Notes under the pieces: model-generated
The model's input: only the letters and a program-made list of their open reading frames with translations
What the model was told of the DNA's origin: nothing
Database searches by the model: none
Position numbers and translations under genes: made by a program
Source: Rapana venosa
Lineage: Eukaryota; Mollusca; Gastropoda; Neogastropoda; Muricidae
Direction of reading: 5' to 3'
DNA length: 64,000 bases
NCBI GenBank assembly: GCA_028751875.1
Contig: CM054145.1
Span: 3,082,879-3,146,878, forward strand
Shown here: in pieces, positions 32,867 through 45,303 of the stretch
How the letters are laid out: each line of letters opens with the position of its first letter
How positions within the stretch are numbered: the first letter of the stretch is position 1

Positions 32867-34166
32867 TACAACAATGCCATAATTACCGCACAATCAGCCT
32901 CATATGCCACCCAAGCAAGGTCATGCTGCAGATAATATTGAATAGACTGAAGCCACAAGCAGAGACCATCATTGCTGAGGAACAAGCAGGTTTCAGAGCA
33001 GGGCGCAGCACAACAGAACAGATATTCAACCTCAGAATACTATGTGAGCGGTACCTTCAACATCAACAAGACCTTTACCACGTATTTATCGATTTTAAGA
33101 AGGCATTTGACAGGTGTGGCATGTAGCTTTGTGGGCAACCATGAATTTGTACAGCATCAATGCAAACCTGATCAGAGTCATCAAACAGCTGTACAGCGAG
33201 GCCACCAGTGCAGTGTACTACAACAACAACATTGGAGAATGGTTTCGAACAACAGTTGGAGTAAGGCAGGGCTGTCTACTCTCACCCACTCTTTTCAACA
33301 TCTTCCTTGAGAGAATCATGGCTGATGCACTGGAACATCATGAAGGATCAGTCAGCATTGGTGGCAGAACGATCACAAACCTCCGCTTCGCAGATGACAT
33401 TGATGGAATAGCAGAACACTTGAATAAGGCCTCCAAAACATACGGCATGGAAATCAGTGCAGAGAAGACCAAACTGATGACTAACAACACCAACGGCATT
33501 AGCACTGATATCAGGGTTAATGACCAGAAGCTGGAAACAGTTCAAAGCTTCAAGTACCTGGGAGCCATTGTATCAGACCAGGGATCCAAGCCAGAAGTAG
33601 TATGCAGGACTGCACAGACAATAACAGCTTTGTCAAAACTAAACACCATCTGGAGAGATAAAAAATATCTCACTTATCTCCAAGATCAGACTAATGCGCT
33701 CCCTTGTCATATCCATATTTCTGTATGCCTGTGAATCATGGACCCTGACTGCAGATTTGGAGAGAAGAGTACAGGCGGTGGAGATGAGATGCTTTCGGAG
33801 ACTCCTTGGCATCTCCTACAAAGACCACATGAGCAACGAAATCGTGCATAACAGAATCCAGCAAACCATTGGACCCTATGAGAACCTTCTAACGATCGTG
33901 AAAAAACGTAAACTTAAATGGTATGGGCATGTCACAATATCCAAAGGACTTGCAAAGACAGTTTTACAAGGCACTGTCCAGGGAGGAAGAAGAAGAGGCA
34001 GACCAAGGAAGAGCTGGGAGGATAACATCAGCGAATGGACAGGCCTAGAACTCAACAAAACCCTGAGAAAGGCAGAACAGAGAGAGGAATGGAGGGAACT
34101 GGTTGTTGAGTCTTTGAGAGTGCCCCCACAATCGTCAGACTACAGGACAGATAGATAGATAGATAG
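32867..34166 (+). mobile_element. 5'-truncated RTE-like LINE with 11-bp TSD
   Basis: Starts abruptly in the RT domain (NYRTISLICHPSK, 32878-32920) and runs to the element end. RT blocks in order: EEQAGFRAGRSTTEQIF (32974-33025), FIDFKKAFDR with the first catalytic Asp (33085-33114), GVRQGCLLSPTLFNIFLE (33258-33312) and LRFADDIDGIAE with the catalytic Asp pair (33381-33417). YACESWTLTADLE (33724-33765) and a basic GGRRRGRPRKSWEDNI (33982-34030) follow. Two single-base shifts (near 33114 and in an A run near 33662) break the frame. The 3' end is (AGAT)n at 34150-34166. AATATTGTGTG flanks it at 32856-32866 and 34167-34177. A recent but dead insertion; the RTE superfamily is likely. Confidence 0.95.
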
Positions 34167-35037
34167 AATATTGTGTGATAGGTTTATTGAGATCTGGGAT
34201 TTGTTTTTCTTTTCTTTTTTGTGTGGTGTGTGTTTCTTGAATGATTAGGGCAAATGATGGGTTAAGGGAAACAACTCTTGTTTTTACATGTCAGATTGAT
34301 GCTTGTAGGACTAGCAGTATCACAGTTAGTATTTTTTCTTTAATTTCTTTTCAGAGAAATCAGATCTAAGGATTGTTTTACAAAAATAGTCTTGTCCACA
34401 TGTAGGACTGCCAGGTAATTTGTGGGGCATTTTTATACGTTTTCGATCGTCTGAATGTATGAGGTCACATTAATGATGAGTTGAGGAAACACTCTTGTCC
34501 TTACGTTTCATGATTGCTCGTTGAACAGGGAATGATTAGTTATTCTTTTCTATGAAATATTTAAATAATGAATTGCGATTAGAGATAGTTTATAATGGTG
34601 TTTAAGAGGGTGGCACTTTTTGTTGCTTTTTATTTTGTAGTTTTTTTTTCATTAATTCAGGTGTACTGATTTGATAAAACAAAAAGAAAAGCTGCCTTAA
34701 GGAGCCACATTGACGCCTGTAAGAGTGGCAGCAGTGTGTGATGCTTTCTTTCTCTATTTAAAACCAAGCTGTTATGAATCTATGGAATGATGGGCTTGTA
34801 GAACTGGCAATAGTTGTGATGACTTTTTTCAAAGTGTGTTTCTGTATTTTCTAATGACCAAGAGCAAAGAGTTGTTTGAAAAAATACAATCATCATAAGG
34901 CACCACAGCGATTCTTGTAGAACTGGATGTGAGGTTTTGAGGTGTTTTTTTATATAACGAAAAATGCCCTGACATAGAAAAGTGCTAGTGCTGTATGATT
35001 TGTAGTATAATTCTCTGTGTGTGTGTGTGTGTGTTGT

Positions 35038-35126
<89 letters not shown>

Positions 35127-35260
35127 GGTCGATGTTAGCAGAATCGGTAATAGTAGAAGTAGTAGTAGTTGTAATAGCAGTAGCAGCAGTAGTAGAAGTA
35201 GTAGTAGCAGTAATTGCAATAGCAGTAGTACTTCTAAGTCTTTTTACAGCTGTGATATTA
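34167..35260. other. Diverged repeat DNA absent from copy A
   Basis: No gene. A loose motif CTTGTAG(A/G)ACTGGCA recurs at about 34305, 34400, 34718, 34796 and 34913, and the composite blocks contain the same motif. At the equivalent place copy A has only the L2 tail. It ends in a TG/GA tract (35017-35120) and an (AGT/AGC)n trinucleotide stretch (35148-35235). Confidence 0.6.
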
Positions 35261-35262
35261 GT

Positions 35263-35300
<38 letters not shown>

Positions 35301-35895
35301 GGGGGGGGGGGGGTAGTGAGGAGGAGACATCAGGTCTGGTAAGAAAGGTATATGAGGGGCAGGGGTGTTAGGGGGGAGAGGCAGACGACATGTTTAGATC
35401 AGTGAGGACACAACACAGAGGGAGGGCTGACAGAGAACTTTTCTGACCCGCTTTCTTGTTGGCCTCACTTTCTCTTTCTCCTGTGGTTTGTTTGGGGCTG
35501 AAATCTCTTTTCTTAAAAATGAGTACAAATTGTTCAAAAATGTCGTAAGTCTAAACCCTGAAATCTGACAAAAAGCCTTAGTTGTTGACAGGACTGGTCA
35601 TTCATCATCTGAATGCAGATGTCTACCATTGTGTCTACAGCAACATACCATGGTGTCTATGTGCTCTTGTGTCCACATGCAGTCTAACATCCAAGGGACA
35701 GACAACCCTTGCCCTTATGCTAACTCTGAACACTGACCCTAACCACTAACATTGATTTTCCTCTAACAAAGCCTGGCCCGTCATGTGGACACAAAAGGCA
35801 GGAAGATAACATGGTACCTGCTGACACTGTGGCCAAACATTTTGTTCTTGGGGGTTGGGGGAGGGTGTAGAAATTTAGAGAAAGATGCTAGGAAT

Positions 35896-35897
<2 letters not shown>

Positions 35898-35933
<36 letters not shown>
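35898..35933. repeat. 36-base poly-G
   Basis: Uninterrupted G run. The paralogous site at 7969-7977 has only nine G. Such a run can form G-quadruplexes and is hard to sequence, so its exact length is uncertain. Confidence 0.85.
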
Positions 35934-35936
<3 letters not shown>

Positions 35937-36202
35937 GGATGTTTGGGTCTGTGTGAATAGGTATAACTGAATGTGTGTGTGTGTGTGGTGTGCGTGTGTG
36001 TGTGTGTGAGAGAAGTAGAGAGAGGAGAGAGGAGAGAGAGAGAGAGAGAGGAGAGTGAGAGAGGAGAGAGAGAGAGATGAGAGAGAGAATGACCTTTACT
36101 GCAAACCAGTCTATAGAATGGTATACTGCTGGTGTTTATTAGGGATATATGCTGCTGTGAAACCAGCACAATAGTTAAGTAGGTGTGTGTGTGTGTGTGT
36201 GT

Positions 36203-36241
<39 letters not shown>

Positions 36242-38640
36242 ATGTGTGTGTGTGCGCGCGTGCACGATTTAATTTTATTTTTTAAGTGGAGAATGCAGTT
36301 AACAAAATAACTGCTCTATGAATTTTAAGCATACGTGTGCATGCACACTTGTTTGCTTTGAATAGATGTTTGTGTATGATCCATTAATTATTGTTTCGGG
36401 GATTGTTTTTAATTTATTTTTTTATTGTTTTATTTAGCTTTTTACCTTCATATCAATTGATATAAAATGCTGGATTAAATGGTCTGATTCTGTTATTGTT
36501 ACAAGAATGGCAAGAGCTTTAAGTTTCTGCAGGAGGCAGAATTATTTAAACTGTTGTATATTTTACATTCTAAGCTGATGTGATGAAAGATGTTTATTAT
36601 GTTATTTTACATTGTACACTTAAGTTAGAAAATATACAGAAATTGGATGAAATGATTTTATATCATACATTTATGTGAAGAAAGAAGGGTATCACACCAT
36701 TTTACATTGTACATTATGATTGTATTCATGCGAGGAAAGATGACTTTGATTACACCATTGCATATTTGTAATTGAAGGCTTAAAGGTCAGTGAATACTTT
36801 CAGTGTGATGGTGGGTAAGGGAAACAAAAATAAGTATGTGAGTGCATGATGTGTGATCTTCAGTTTAACATCTATTCATGTGCATGCTAGTGTTTGTATA
36901 CATGTTTGAAAGCTGGATGGTGGATGTTTGTGTTTTGTTTGGGGAAGGAAGGAAGGATGGAGTGATGAAGGATGTTCAGGAGGAATGCTCATGCATGTTC
37001 AGATCAGTGGGTATGGGAGAGGAGGTGATGGAGAGATTATAGTTTTCCTGACACGGTGTGTTTTCTTAGTTTATGAGATCACAGAAAAAATATACTATAG
37101 ACCTGCGTTTTTGTGTTGGCAGGATTTTGAAAGGGCTTAACTAGTGACATATCAGCTGGGTAGAAAATTGGGTCCTGTGATGGCTTGTGCGAATTTCCCA
37201 ATGTTTGGAGCAAAGTTTTGTGCTGAAACAATGGATTCTTGTTGCCATCACATGTGTCTGTTCAGTTTGCTCAGCTCCACACAGCCAATAACGATCTGCT
37301 TCTTGATACCCCCAGTCTTGTAGGAATTCAAAGAAATGGAAGACAATACATAGAATGCAAAAGTAGTGATGCTGGTGGTGAGATTCCTTACCTTTTTGTT
37401 TGTCTGTTTTAATGAAACTCGTAAAAAAAAAATTGCTACCGACATATCATCTTGAACATACAAGTACTTTGAAGTGTGAAAAGCTCTTTTCTTCAACAAA
37501 CTGGAAGATGATTCATGCTATCAACAAAAATTGTATTCAAAAGAATTTTCAACATGTAAACAGAAAACGGATTACCATTTTTGTCTAATAACATCTGGAG
37601 AATACTTGACATGAATGATTAATGCTGTATATTTTTTAAAGTATAGAGATGTGTAAATTGATTTCAAATGGATTATTAGGTTGGTGCTTAATTGTATTCG
37701 TGTTTACTGTTTAAGTTTGTTTTTGATGCCTGTGTGTTTTGTGTGTGTACCATGCATTATAAGTGTCTAGATATCTTATGTTATTTTGTTATTTTTAATC
37801 TTATATCAGTTGAAAAAGTAAATATGCAATTAATGCTGTTTAACTTTAAATGTAGACAAGTAAAGATTGTATGTGTTTGTCTACTGGCTGAATTTTCATT
37901 TCTGTATTTATTTTTTTAAATCTTTGTCTCTTTTTGTAAATAAAATGTCCTGAAATAAGTATCTATGTTCCAGTTGCTGTGTATGGGTAAAACATATAAA
38001 CTTATTTTAATTATAAAGACTGGTTTAGAATGTCATGTGGCTTTTGCATGTACGTGCTTTCAAGTGAATGAAACAGTCACAGTAATGAAGGGTGCTGTAT
38101 TCGGTGTGTGTCTATATATTCATTTATGTAACACTTGCTGTTTTGATTTTCTTGCTTTTTTGTCCAGTAACTAGGAAATGCCTTAGTGTGCTTCTGGGTA
38201 AATACTTTATGATTTTTTTTCTGAACAAAAAGCATGAAAGAAAAGAAGAAAGAAAGATCAATAAAAAATAAAAAAGGGTTTAAAAAAAAGAAAAGAAAAT
38301 GTGTGTTTCCGTTGTGGTGTGTTGGCCTATGAAGAGAGACGTGCATCACCCAACATCAAAAAGGAAAAAAAACAGAAAAGAAAAGACGGTGCTCCATGAT
38401 CTGCATGCAACTGAGGCCCTTTCAAAACAAAAAAAGCTTAACATGGATTTTAAGTTTTGTGTGTTTTTTTATATGTTTGATTACAAAAAAATTCAACCAT
38501 TTAGATTGTTTTTGAGTGTGTACATGCTTGTAAGTGGCTGTAACAGTTACATAAAGGGATGATGTTATATTTAAGATGCCTATTATTATTACTATACTGA
38601 ATAATAACAGATATGTTATGAATATGTGTATGTGATATTT

Positions 38641-38690
<50 letters not shown>

Positions 38691-38809
38691 TGATTTTGAT
38701 ATTGTGACAAGGAAGAGACTGTTGTGTGTGCAATACAGGAGGAGGATTAGATTGGTACTTAAAAAAAATTGGGGGGGAAATATTTCAAACTCTTTTATTT
38801 TTGTTTTTG

Positions 38810-38844
<35 letters not shown>

Positions 38845-39149
38845 ACACTATAAGCGCCATTTAAAAATGATTTTTTTAATGTCCATAATCAGTTGAAAAA
38901 ACAAATTTGCTATTATTGCTGCACGATTTTAAATATGGAAGTGTGGACATTGTATGTGTGTGGGTTTGAACTAATCGCCATGAGTTTTTGTCAATTTTTG
39001 TTGTTGTTTTTTTCAGTTAAAGGAAATATCTGAATTGAGCTGTCAATGTTGATGAGAATAACTGTATCATTGGTGTGTGTATACTGACATTGGTATGTAA
39101 AAACTGAAATGAAATATTAATGCTATTTGATGTGTAAAGTCTCTGACTG

Positions 39150-39150
<1 letters not shown>

Positions 39151-39239
<89 letters not shown>
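39151..39239. repeat. (AG)~44 microsatellite
   Basis: Pure AG run of about 88 bases. It sits where copy A has a short (AG)n plus poly-G and where the second tandem copy (40902) has (AT)n. Confidence 0.95.
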
Positions 39240-39241
<2 letters not shown>

Positions 39242-39927
39242 TTAGTTTTCAGGGAAGGCAGAAACGAACAGTGAGAGCAATTGTACATATGAGGGGGAAA
39301 AATTTTTTTTTAGCAAACCGCATGTATTGGCACTTTCTTGTGTGAATGTCTATGTCAGTTTTATTTTTTAATTCGTGTATTTGAATGACTTACACTAGTT
39401 ATACCGCAAAGAGTTATGTGTTTGTTGTTGTTGTCTTTCTTTTCTTCTTTTTGCTATGTGAGTTGTTCTTTTTTTAATTGTGTACTTGGATGGCTTCAAA
39501 TCAGTTCTATCACAGTGAATCATGAGTCAAACCTTTTCTTTGTTCATGCTCATTGGAATGCAAGTGCTTGCCATATGGATATATCATAAGTCTGTATGTT
39601 TATAATTATAAGTTGTTGTTTTTTCTATTTGTATATGCAGTTGACTTGAAATAATTTTGTTGAATCCTGTGTCTGTGATGTTGTTTTATCTGAAGACTGC
39701 ATGTTGGGGTATAGGAGTTTATGTGTATTGATACATAAATGTGTGTGTGTGTTGTAACTATTGTTTTGAATTTCTTTTTAGTGTTATGAAATGTTGACAT
39801 GTTTTTGTTGTTTTATTCCGTGCATTTGAATATTTCAGATGGATTGTGAACATGTTTGAGGTAGGGGAGTTGATGTGTATTGGTACATAACTGCGTGTGT
39901 TTATTGTTTTAAAATTCTTGGGGGGTT

Positions 39928-39929
<2 letters not shown>

Positions 39930-39962
<33 letters not shown>
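39930..39962. repeat. 33-base poly-G
   Basis: Uninterrupted G run preceded by G6T4. The related site in copy A (11702-11715) has 14 G. A poly-C run (40087-40109) lies 125 bp downstream, so the two could pair as a hairpin. Confidence 0.88.
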
Positions 39963-39964
<2 letters not shown>

Positions 39965-40088
39965 TGGGTGGGGGAGATGTTTTCTGATTTCTTCAGAATG
40001 AAAAACACCAGAAGAAGAAAAAATATAAAAACAAACACAAAAAGAGAACTTTAAAAAAAATTACCTATGAAGAGACATATAGCAGTCC

Positions 40089-40119
<31 letters not shown>

Positions 40120-40900
40120 GCACGAGAAGATGGTGCTCCATGATCTGCATGTAACTGAGGCCCTTTCAACAACAACAAAAAGAAATCTTGATATGAATTT
40201 AAATGCTTAAGTGTGTGTTTATATTGTTTGAAGTATATATTTTAATCATTCAGGTTGTTTTTGAATGAATGACTTTTGTGTGCACATGTTTGTAAGTAGC
40301 TGTAACATTACGTAAAGAAAGGATGTTATATTTCAGATACATATGATTATAGTGAATATTTATAAATATGCTGTGAATATTTTGTATGTGATATTATTTT
40401 AGAGAGAAAGTGAGTCTGGTTTGCTTTTGTGACAAAGAAGAGACTGTGTGTGTGCGCGCGCGCGCGTGTGTGTGTGTGTGCGCGCGCGCAATACGGAGGG
40501 GGATTAGGTTGCTACTTTTTTCTTATATGTAGTAATATTTGAACTCTTTTATTGTTTTGGATGTCTGTGTGTTTTGTGTATGTATACTACACTATAAGCG
40601 CCTTTTAAATGTGTCTTTTTCTCAAGTCAGATGTCAGTTGAAAAAGCAAATCTGCTATTGTTGCTGCATGGTTTTGAATGTGGACATTGTATGTGTGTGG
40701 GTTTGATTTGATCGCCATGAGCTTTTGCCAATTTTTGCTTGTTTTTTCAGTTAAAGGAAATATCTGAATTGAGCTGTCAGTGTTGATGAGAGTGACTGTA
40801 GCATTGGAGTGTGTAAGTACATATGTTACAACAACAACAACTGAAATGAAAGACTAATGCTGTATGGTTTTAAGTAGAATAGTATGTAAAGTCACTGACT

Positions 40901-40901
<1 letters not shown>

Positions 40902-40944
<43 letters not shown>

Positions 40945-40962
40945 TTTTGGGGGGGGGGGGGG
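40902..40962. repeat. (AT)n, poly-T and poly-G compound tract
   Basis: About 17 AT dinucleotides, then 12 T, then 14 G, directly before GTCAGGGGAGGCAATAA. The same word follows (AG)nG14 at 11161-11206. Confidence 0.92.
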
Positions 40963-42069
40963 TCAGGGGAGGCAATAAGGAAATGTGAGAGCGAATGTTC
41001 GTGGGAGGTAAAAAGAGCAAACTGTGTGTAGTGGCACATTTTTGTGCACATGTCAAGTTTTTGTTGTTGTTTTTCTTTAAATGACTTACTCTGGTTAATC
41101 TGCAAAGAGTTATATGTCTAGAAATTTGTTTGTTTTTTTTCTTTTTGAGCGATGTGAAGTGTTCTTTTTAATTGTGTAAGTAAATGGCTTGTAATTAGTT
41201 CTGTTACAATGAATCTTGTGCCAAGCTTTTTTTTCAATTTGCTTTTTTTTCTTTTTAAGATTGCATATTGGAATACGAGTGCTTGTCTTGGGTATATATA
41301 TTAAGTGTATATGTTTTTGTAAGTTTGTTTTTTTTACATTTGTGTATTCGATGACTTCGAATAGTTCTCTTGAATCCTGTGTCTCTGATGTTTGGCTGTT
41401 TTCAAGTTGTTGGTTTTTTTTCTGAAAACTGCATGTTGGGGTAGGGGAGTTTATGTGAATGGGTACATATGTATGTTGTTGTGTTGCTTTGAGTTTATTT
41501 TTTTAAGTGTTATGAGATGTTTGCATGTTGTTGTGTTCAATTTTATTTCTGTGCAGTTACATAATTATTTCAGATGAATTGTTTAGTCATGATTGCTGAG
41601 TGAAAAGTTGTTGGACATTTTTGTTGGTTGGTTTTTGCCTGTTTTGTTCGGTGTGTGCTGCTGAAGGATGTATGTTGGGGTAGATAGAGAGGTGTGCATC
41701 TTTGTTTTGGGTTCTTTTTCAAATCTGTGTACTTAAATGTTTATATAATGTCTTTTGCCATGGAGGATGTGTTTGAAACTGCTTGTTGTGTTAATCTCCA
41801 CACTGAAATGATTTCTGTATTTAATTGTCACTGCAGTGACTATTATATATTGAGTTGTTTGTTTTGGTTATGTCTTGTAATGCATTGTTTTTTGTTTAAC
41901 AGTTGTGATTTGTAAGTGAGTTCGAATGTTTACATCTGACATTTCGTAAAGAAAAAATGTGTATAACATGCAATATGTAGCATTTAAAAAAAGCAACCAT
42001 AATGTCACAGTATATATTCTTTTCATCCTACGTAATTTCTCTTTACTACAACAGTTATCCTATGAAAAG

Positions 42070-42115
<46 letters not shown>

Positions 42116-42370
42116 ACTTGTGTGTGTGTGCACTTGTGTGTGTTTGTGTGTGCGCGCCCACTTGTGTGTGTGTGTGTGTGTGTGTGCGTGCGCGCGCGCA
42201 CTGGTGTGTGTGTGCACTTGTGTGTGTGCCTGTGCGTGTGTGTACCTTTGCGTGTGTGTACCTTTGCGTGTGTGTACGTTCATACAACAGCTGCACACAC
42301 ACACACACACACACACACTCGCACCCCCCCTCCCCCTCCCCCCCCCCCCCCCCCCACACACACACACTCA
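42070..42370. repeat. (TG)n, (CA)n and poly-C low-complexity region
   Basis: TG runs interrupted by CACTTG words, then CA repeats, then a poly-C stretch (about 42325-42354). All frames through it are Cys-Val or Thr-His repeats. Confidence 0.92.
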
Positions 42371-42375
42371 CTCAC

Positions 42376-42524
42376 CACGCTTTTCGAAAGTGTAGGTCAT
42401 TGTGTGCCGTGGTAACAGAGGACAAAGGTTAAAAAAAACAAACCGCATACACACGGGGACAGGATGTACAAAAGCACATGAGTGCTTTTTCCATTATCCT
42501 CGATATAAAAGAATCAAATAAAAA
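42376..42524 (+). mobile_element. SINE family 1, 5'-truncated
   Basis: 3' half only: ACGCTTTTCGAAAGTGTAGG, the GTGCCGTGGTAACAGAGGAC block, the CCGCATACACACGGGGACAG block, GCACATGAGTGCTTTTTCCA and CATTATCCTCGATATAAAAG. The left end joins a CA/poly-C tract. Confidence 0.85.
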
Positions 42525-42699
42525 CAACCCCCTCCCCTCCCCAAGCCTGGCGACCATGCTCAACGAAGCAGATCCTCGGGTGGCGGACAGGGGGACAGCC
42601 CCAGACATGAGGGTACAGGGTAACTGCCAAAGCATCCCCGGAGCAAGCGGCGGCCATGGTGCTGCTGTCTGTCAGGACAGGGCGGGACACCACCAGGTG
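42525..42699. other. Unassigned GC-rich stretch
   Basis: Contains CCTGGCGACCATGCTCAACG, weakly like the start of the LINE fragment at 12721. No domain is readable. It leads into the 40-bp array. Confidence 0.35.
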
Positions 42700-43697
42700 G
42701 CTAGAGCTGTTGTCTGTCTCCTTCATAGACCCCTCATGTCACCTAGCTGTTGTCTGGCTCCTTCATAGACCCCTCATGTCACCTAGCTGTTGTCTGTCTC
42801 CTTCATAGACCCCTCATGTCACCTAGCTGTTGGCTGGCTCCTTCATAGACCCCTCATGTCACCTAGCTGTTGTCTGTCTCCTTCATGGACCCCTCATGTC
42901 ACCTAGCTGTTGTCTGGCTCCTTCATAGACCCCTCATGTCACCTAGCTGTTGTCCGGCTCCTTCATAGACCCCTCATGTCACCTAGCTGTTGTCTGTCTC
43001 CTTCATAGACCCCTCATGTCACCTAGCTGATGTCTGTCTCCATCATAGACCCCTCATGTCACCTAGCTGTTGTCTGGCTCCATCATAGACCCCTCATGTC
43101 ACCTAGCTGTTGTCTGGCTCCTTCATAGACCCCTCATGTCACCTAGCTGTTGTCTGTCTCCTTCATAGACCCCTCATGTCACCTAGCTGATGTCTGGCTC
43201 CATCATAGACCCCTCATGTCACCTAGCTGTTGTCTGGCTCCTTCATAGACCCCTCATGTCACCTAGCTGTTGTCTGTCTCCTTCATAGACCCCTCATGTC
43301 ACCTAGCTGTTGTCTGTCTCCTTCATAGACCCCTCATGTCACCTAGCTGTTGTCTGGCTCCTTCATAGACCCCTCATGTCACCTAGCTGATGTCTGTCTC
43401 CTTCATAGACCCCTCATGTCACCTAGCTGTTGTCTGGCTCCTTCATAGACCCCTCATGTCACCTAGCTGTTGTCTGTCTCCTTCATAGACCCCTCATGTC
43501 ACCTAGCTGATGTCTGTCTCCATCATAGACCCCTCATGTCACCTAGCTGTTGTCTGGCTCCATCATAGACCCCTCATGTCACCTAGCTGTTGTCTGGCTC
43601 CTTCATAGACCCCTCATGTCACCTAGCTGTTGTCTGGCTCCTTCATAGACCCCTCATGTCACCTAGCTGTTGTCTGTCTCCTTCATAGACCCCTCAT
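42700..43697. repeat. 40-bp satellite array, left part (~25 units)
   Basis: The unit is CACCTAGCTGTTGTCTG(T/G), CTCCTTCATAGACC and CCTCATGT, exactly 40 bp with almost no indels. Variants at fixed places (CATCAT for CTTCAT, GCTGATGTC for GCTGTTGTC) form a higher-order pattern: 43021-43140 is identical to 43501-43620, a 480-bp (12-unit) offset. The array is split by an LINE and resumes at 44910. Confidence 0.95.
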
Positions 43698-44909
43698 AAT
43701 AATAATAATAATAATAATAAATGGAACTTATATAGCGCTGTATCTTGCACAGACAAATCAAAGCGCTTGCACTCAACTCATTCTTACACAGTCATGCAAC
43801 CAATAGCAAGTAATAGTTCTAACAAGTCCAAATGCACAGGTTATACACTTTGGCAAGGTGATGGAATCTTTGGCTGTTGAAAAGCAGGGATAGCTATGAA
43901 ATGAAACAGGAGAGGAAAAATTTTTAGGTTTGAAACAAATATGTCTTGAGGCCAGATTTAAAAGTGTCACAAGAAGGTCTTTGGCGAAGAGAGATAGGGA
44001 GGCCATTCCAAATCGATGGACCAGAAACAGAGAAAGAGCGACGGCCAACAGTGGACTGGTTGAATCTAGGTATTTGTAAGCACAAGGAATCTGCAGCAGA
44101 GCGAAGGGAACGAGAAGGGGTGTACAGGTGGAGACATTCACAGAGGTAAGAGGGTGCTGTTTTGTGGAGACATTTGTAACAGAGGGTACTGATCTTATAG
44201 TTTATTCTTTGTGGCACAGGCAGCCAGTGGAGAGATCGCAAGAGAGGGGTAATGTGCTCAGATTTTTTCTTTCTGAGGACTAGTCGAGCTGCAGATTTTG
44301 AATACGTTGAAGGGAGTGGATAGATGATGCTGGCAGACCAGCCAAAAGAGAATTGCAATAGTCCAGACGTGAAAGAATGAGAGATGCCACGAGTTTTGAT
44401 GTTGCATCTGTGGACAGGTACTTTCGAATTGCACTAATACGCCGTAATTGATAGAAGCACGACTGGCAGGTCTGGGTGATGAATTTTTGCATAGAGAGTG
44501 TGTTGTCAATAATGACCCCTAGATACTTTACAGCAGTGGATAGAGGGACTGATGCATTGCCGAATTCTATTGAAGCTGTTGTAATGGAAGAGAGTTTGTT
44601 TTGGTCCCTACAAGCATGGCTTCAGTTTTATCAGCGTTTAGTTGTAACTTGTTCTCTATCATCCAGTTTTGGATATCTTGAAAGCAGTAGGCCATATTTA
44701 TCAAGAGAGAAGGCAGATTTTCAGGTGTGTCACTGCTTAGAATCTGAGAGTCATCTGCATAAAAGTGATGGTTGATCTGATGACGGTTAATTATATGTGA
44801 CAGTGGAGGGTGTAGAGAGTGAAAAGAACAGGGCCCAAAACTGATCCCTGCGGGACTCCACATTCCAGTCTGGCAGGTACTGACTGAATCTTATTTACTA
44901 TGACTATCA
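43698..44909 (-). mobile_element. 5'-truncated L2-like LINE inserted in the 40-bp array
   Basis: On the minus strand the coding part starts in the RT domain: [13 protein letters not shown] (44815-44862), HHFYADDSQI with the catalytic Asp pair (44745-44775) and NKLQLNADKTEAML. After a frame change come AARLVLRKKKSEHITPLL, SLHWLPVPQRINYKI and FSVSGPSIWNGLP (43960-44290), the C-terminal region typical of L2/CR1 LINEs. The untranslated tail ends with AGCGCTATATAAGTTCCATT and (ATT)n at 43698. The flanks are 40-bp satellite on both sides, and TCAT at 43694-43697 and 44910-44913 is a possible 4-bp target-site duplication. Frameshifts make it non-functional. Confidence 0.92.
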
Positions 44910-45236
44910 TCATGTCACCTAGCTGTTGTCTGGCTCCTTCATAGACCCCTCATGTCACCTAGCTGTTGTCTGTCTCCTTCATAGACCCCTCATGTCACCT
45001 AGCTGTTGTCTGTCTCCTTCATAGACCCCTCATGTCACCTAGCTGTTGTCTGTCTCCTTCATAGACCCCTCATGTCACCTAGCTGTTGTCTGTCTCCATC
45101 ATACACCCCTCATGTCACCTAGCTGTTGTCTGTCTCCATCATACACCCCTCATGTCACCTAGCTGTTGTCTGTCTCCATCATACACCCCCTCATGTCACC
45201 TAGCTGTTGTCTGGCTCCTTCATAGACCCCCTCATA
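44910..45236. repeat. 40-bp satellite array, right part (~8 units)
   Basis: Same unit as 42700-43697. The last units carry CATCATACACC in place of CTTCATAGACC. It ends at CCCCTCATAATAATGACC, another short AAT run. Confidence 0.95.
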
Positions 45237-45254
45237 ATAATGACCTAGGACGGG

Positions 45255-45303
45255 CACCTCACGTCACATCACATCACGTCACATCACATCACGTCACATC
45301 AAG
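45255..45303. repeat. 15-bp tandem repeat
   Basis: About three copies of CACGTCACATCACAT between the satellite array and a LINE fragment. Confidence 0.85.

Larger units (their letters stand above)
38388..41700. repeat. 1.74-kb tandem duplication inside copy B
   Basis: GGTGCTCCATGATCTGCATG occurs at about 38390 and 40130, and the following sequence matches in order: a GAGACTGT(T)GTGTG region, a TGAATTGAGCTGTCA word, a microsatellite site, and the GACTGCATGTTGGGGTA-like region. Copy A has one version (from about 10404). Substitutions between the two copies show that this is not a very recent event. Confidence 0.82.
35264..42060. repeat. AT-rich anonymous block, copy B (paralogue of 7343-12530)
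   Basis: Collinear with 7343-12530 and without a supported gene. Microsatellites along it differ from those in copy A. It contains an internal ~1.74-kb tandem duplication (38388-40129 and 40130-41700) that copy A lacks, and two very long G runs. Confidence 0.82.
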
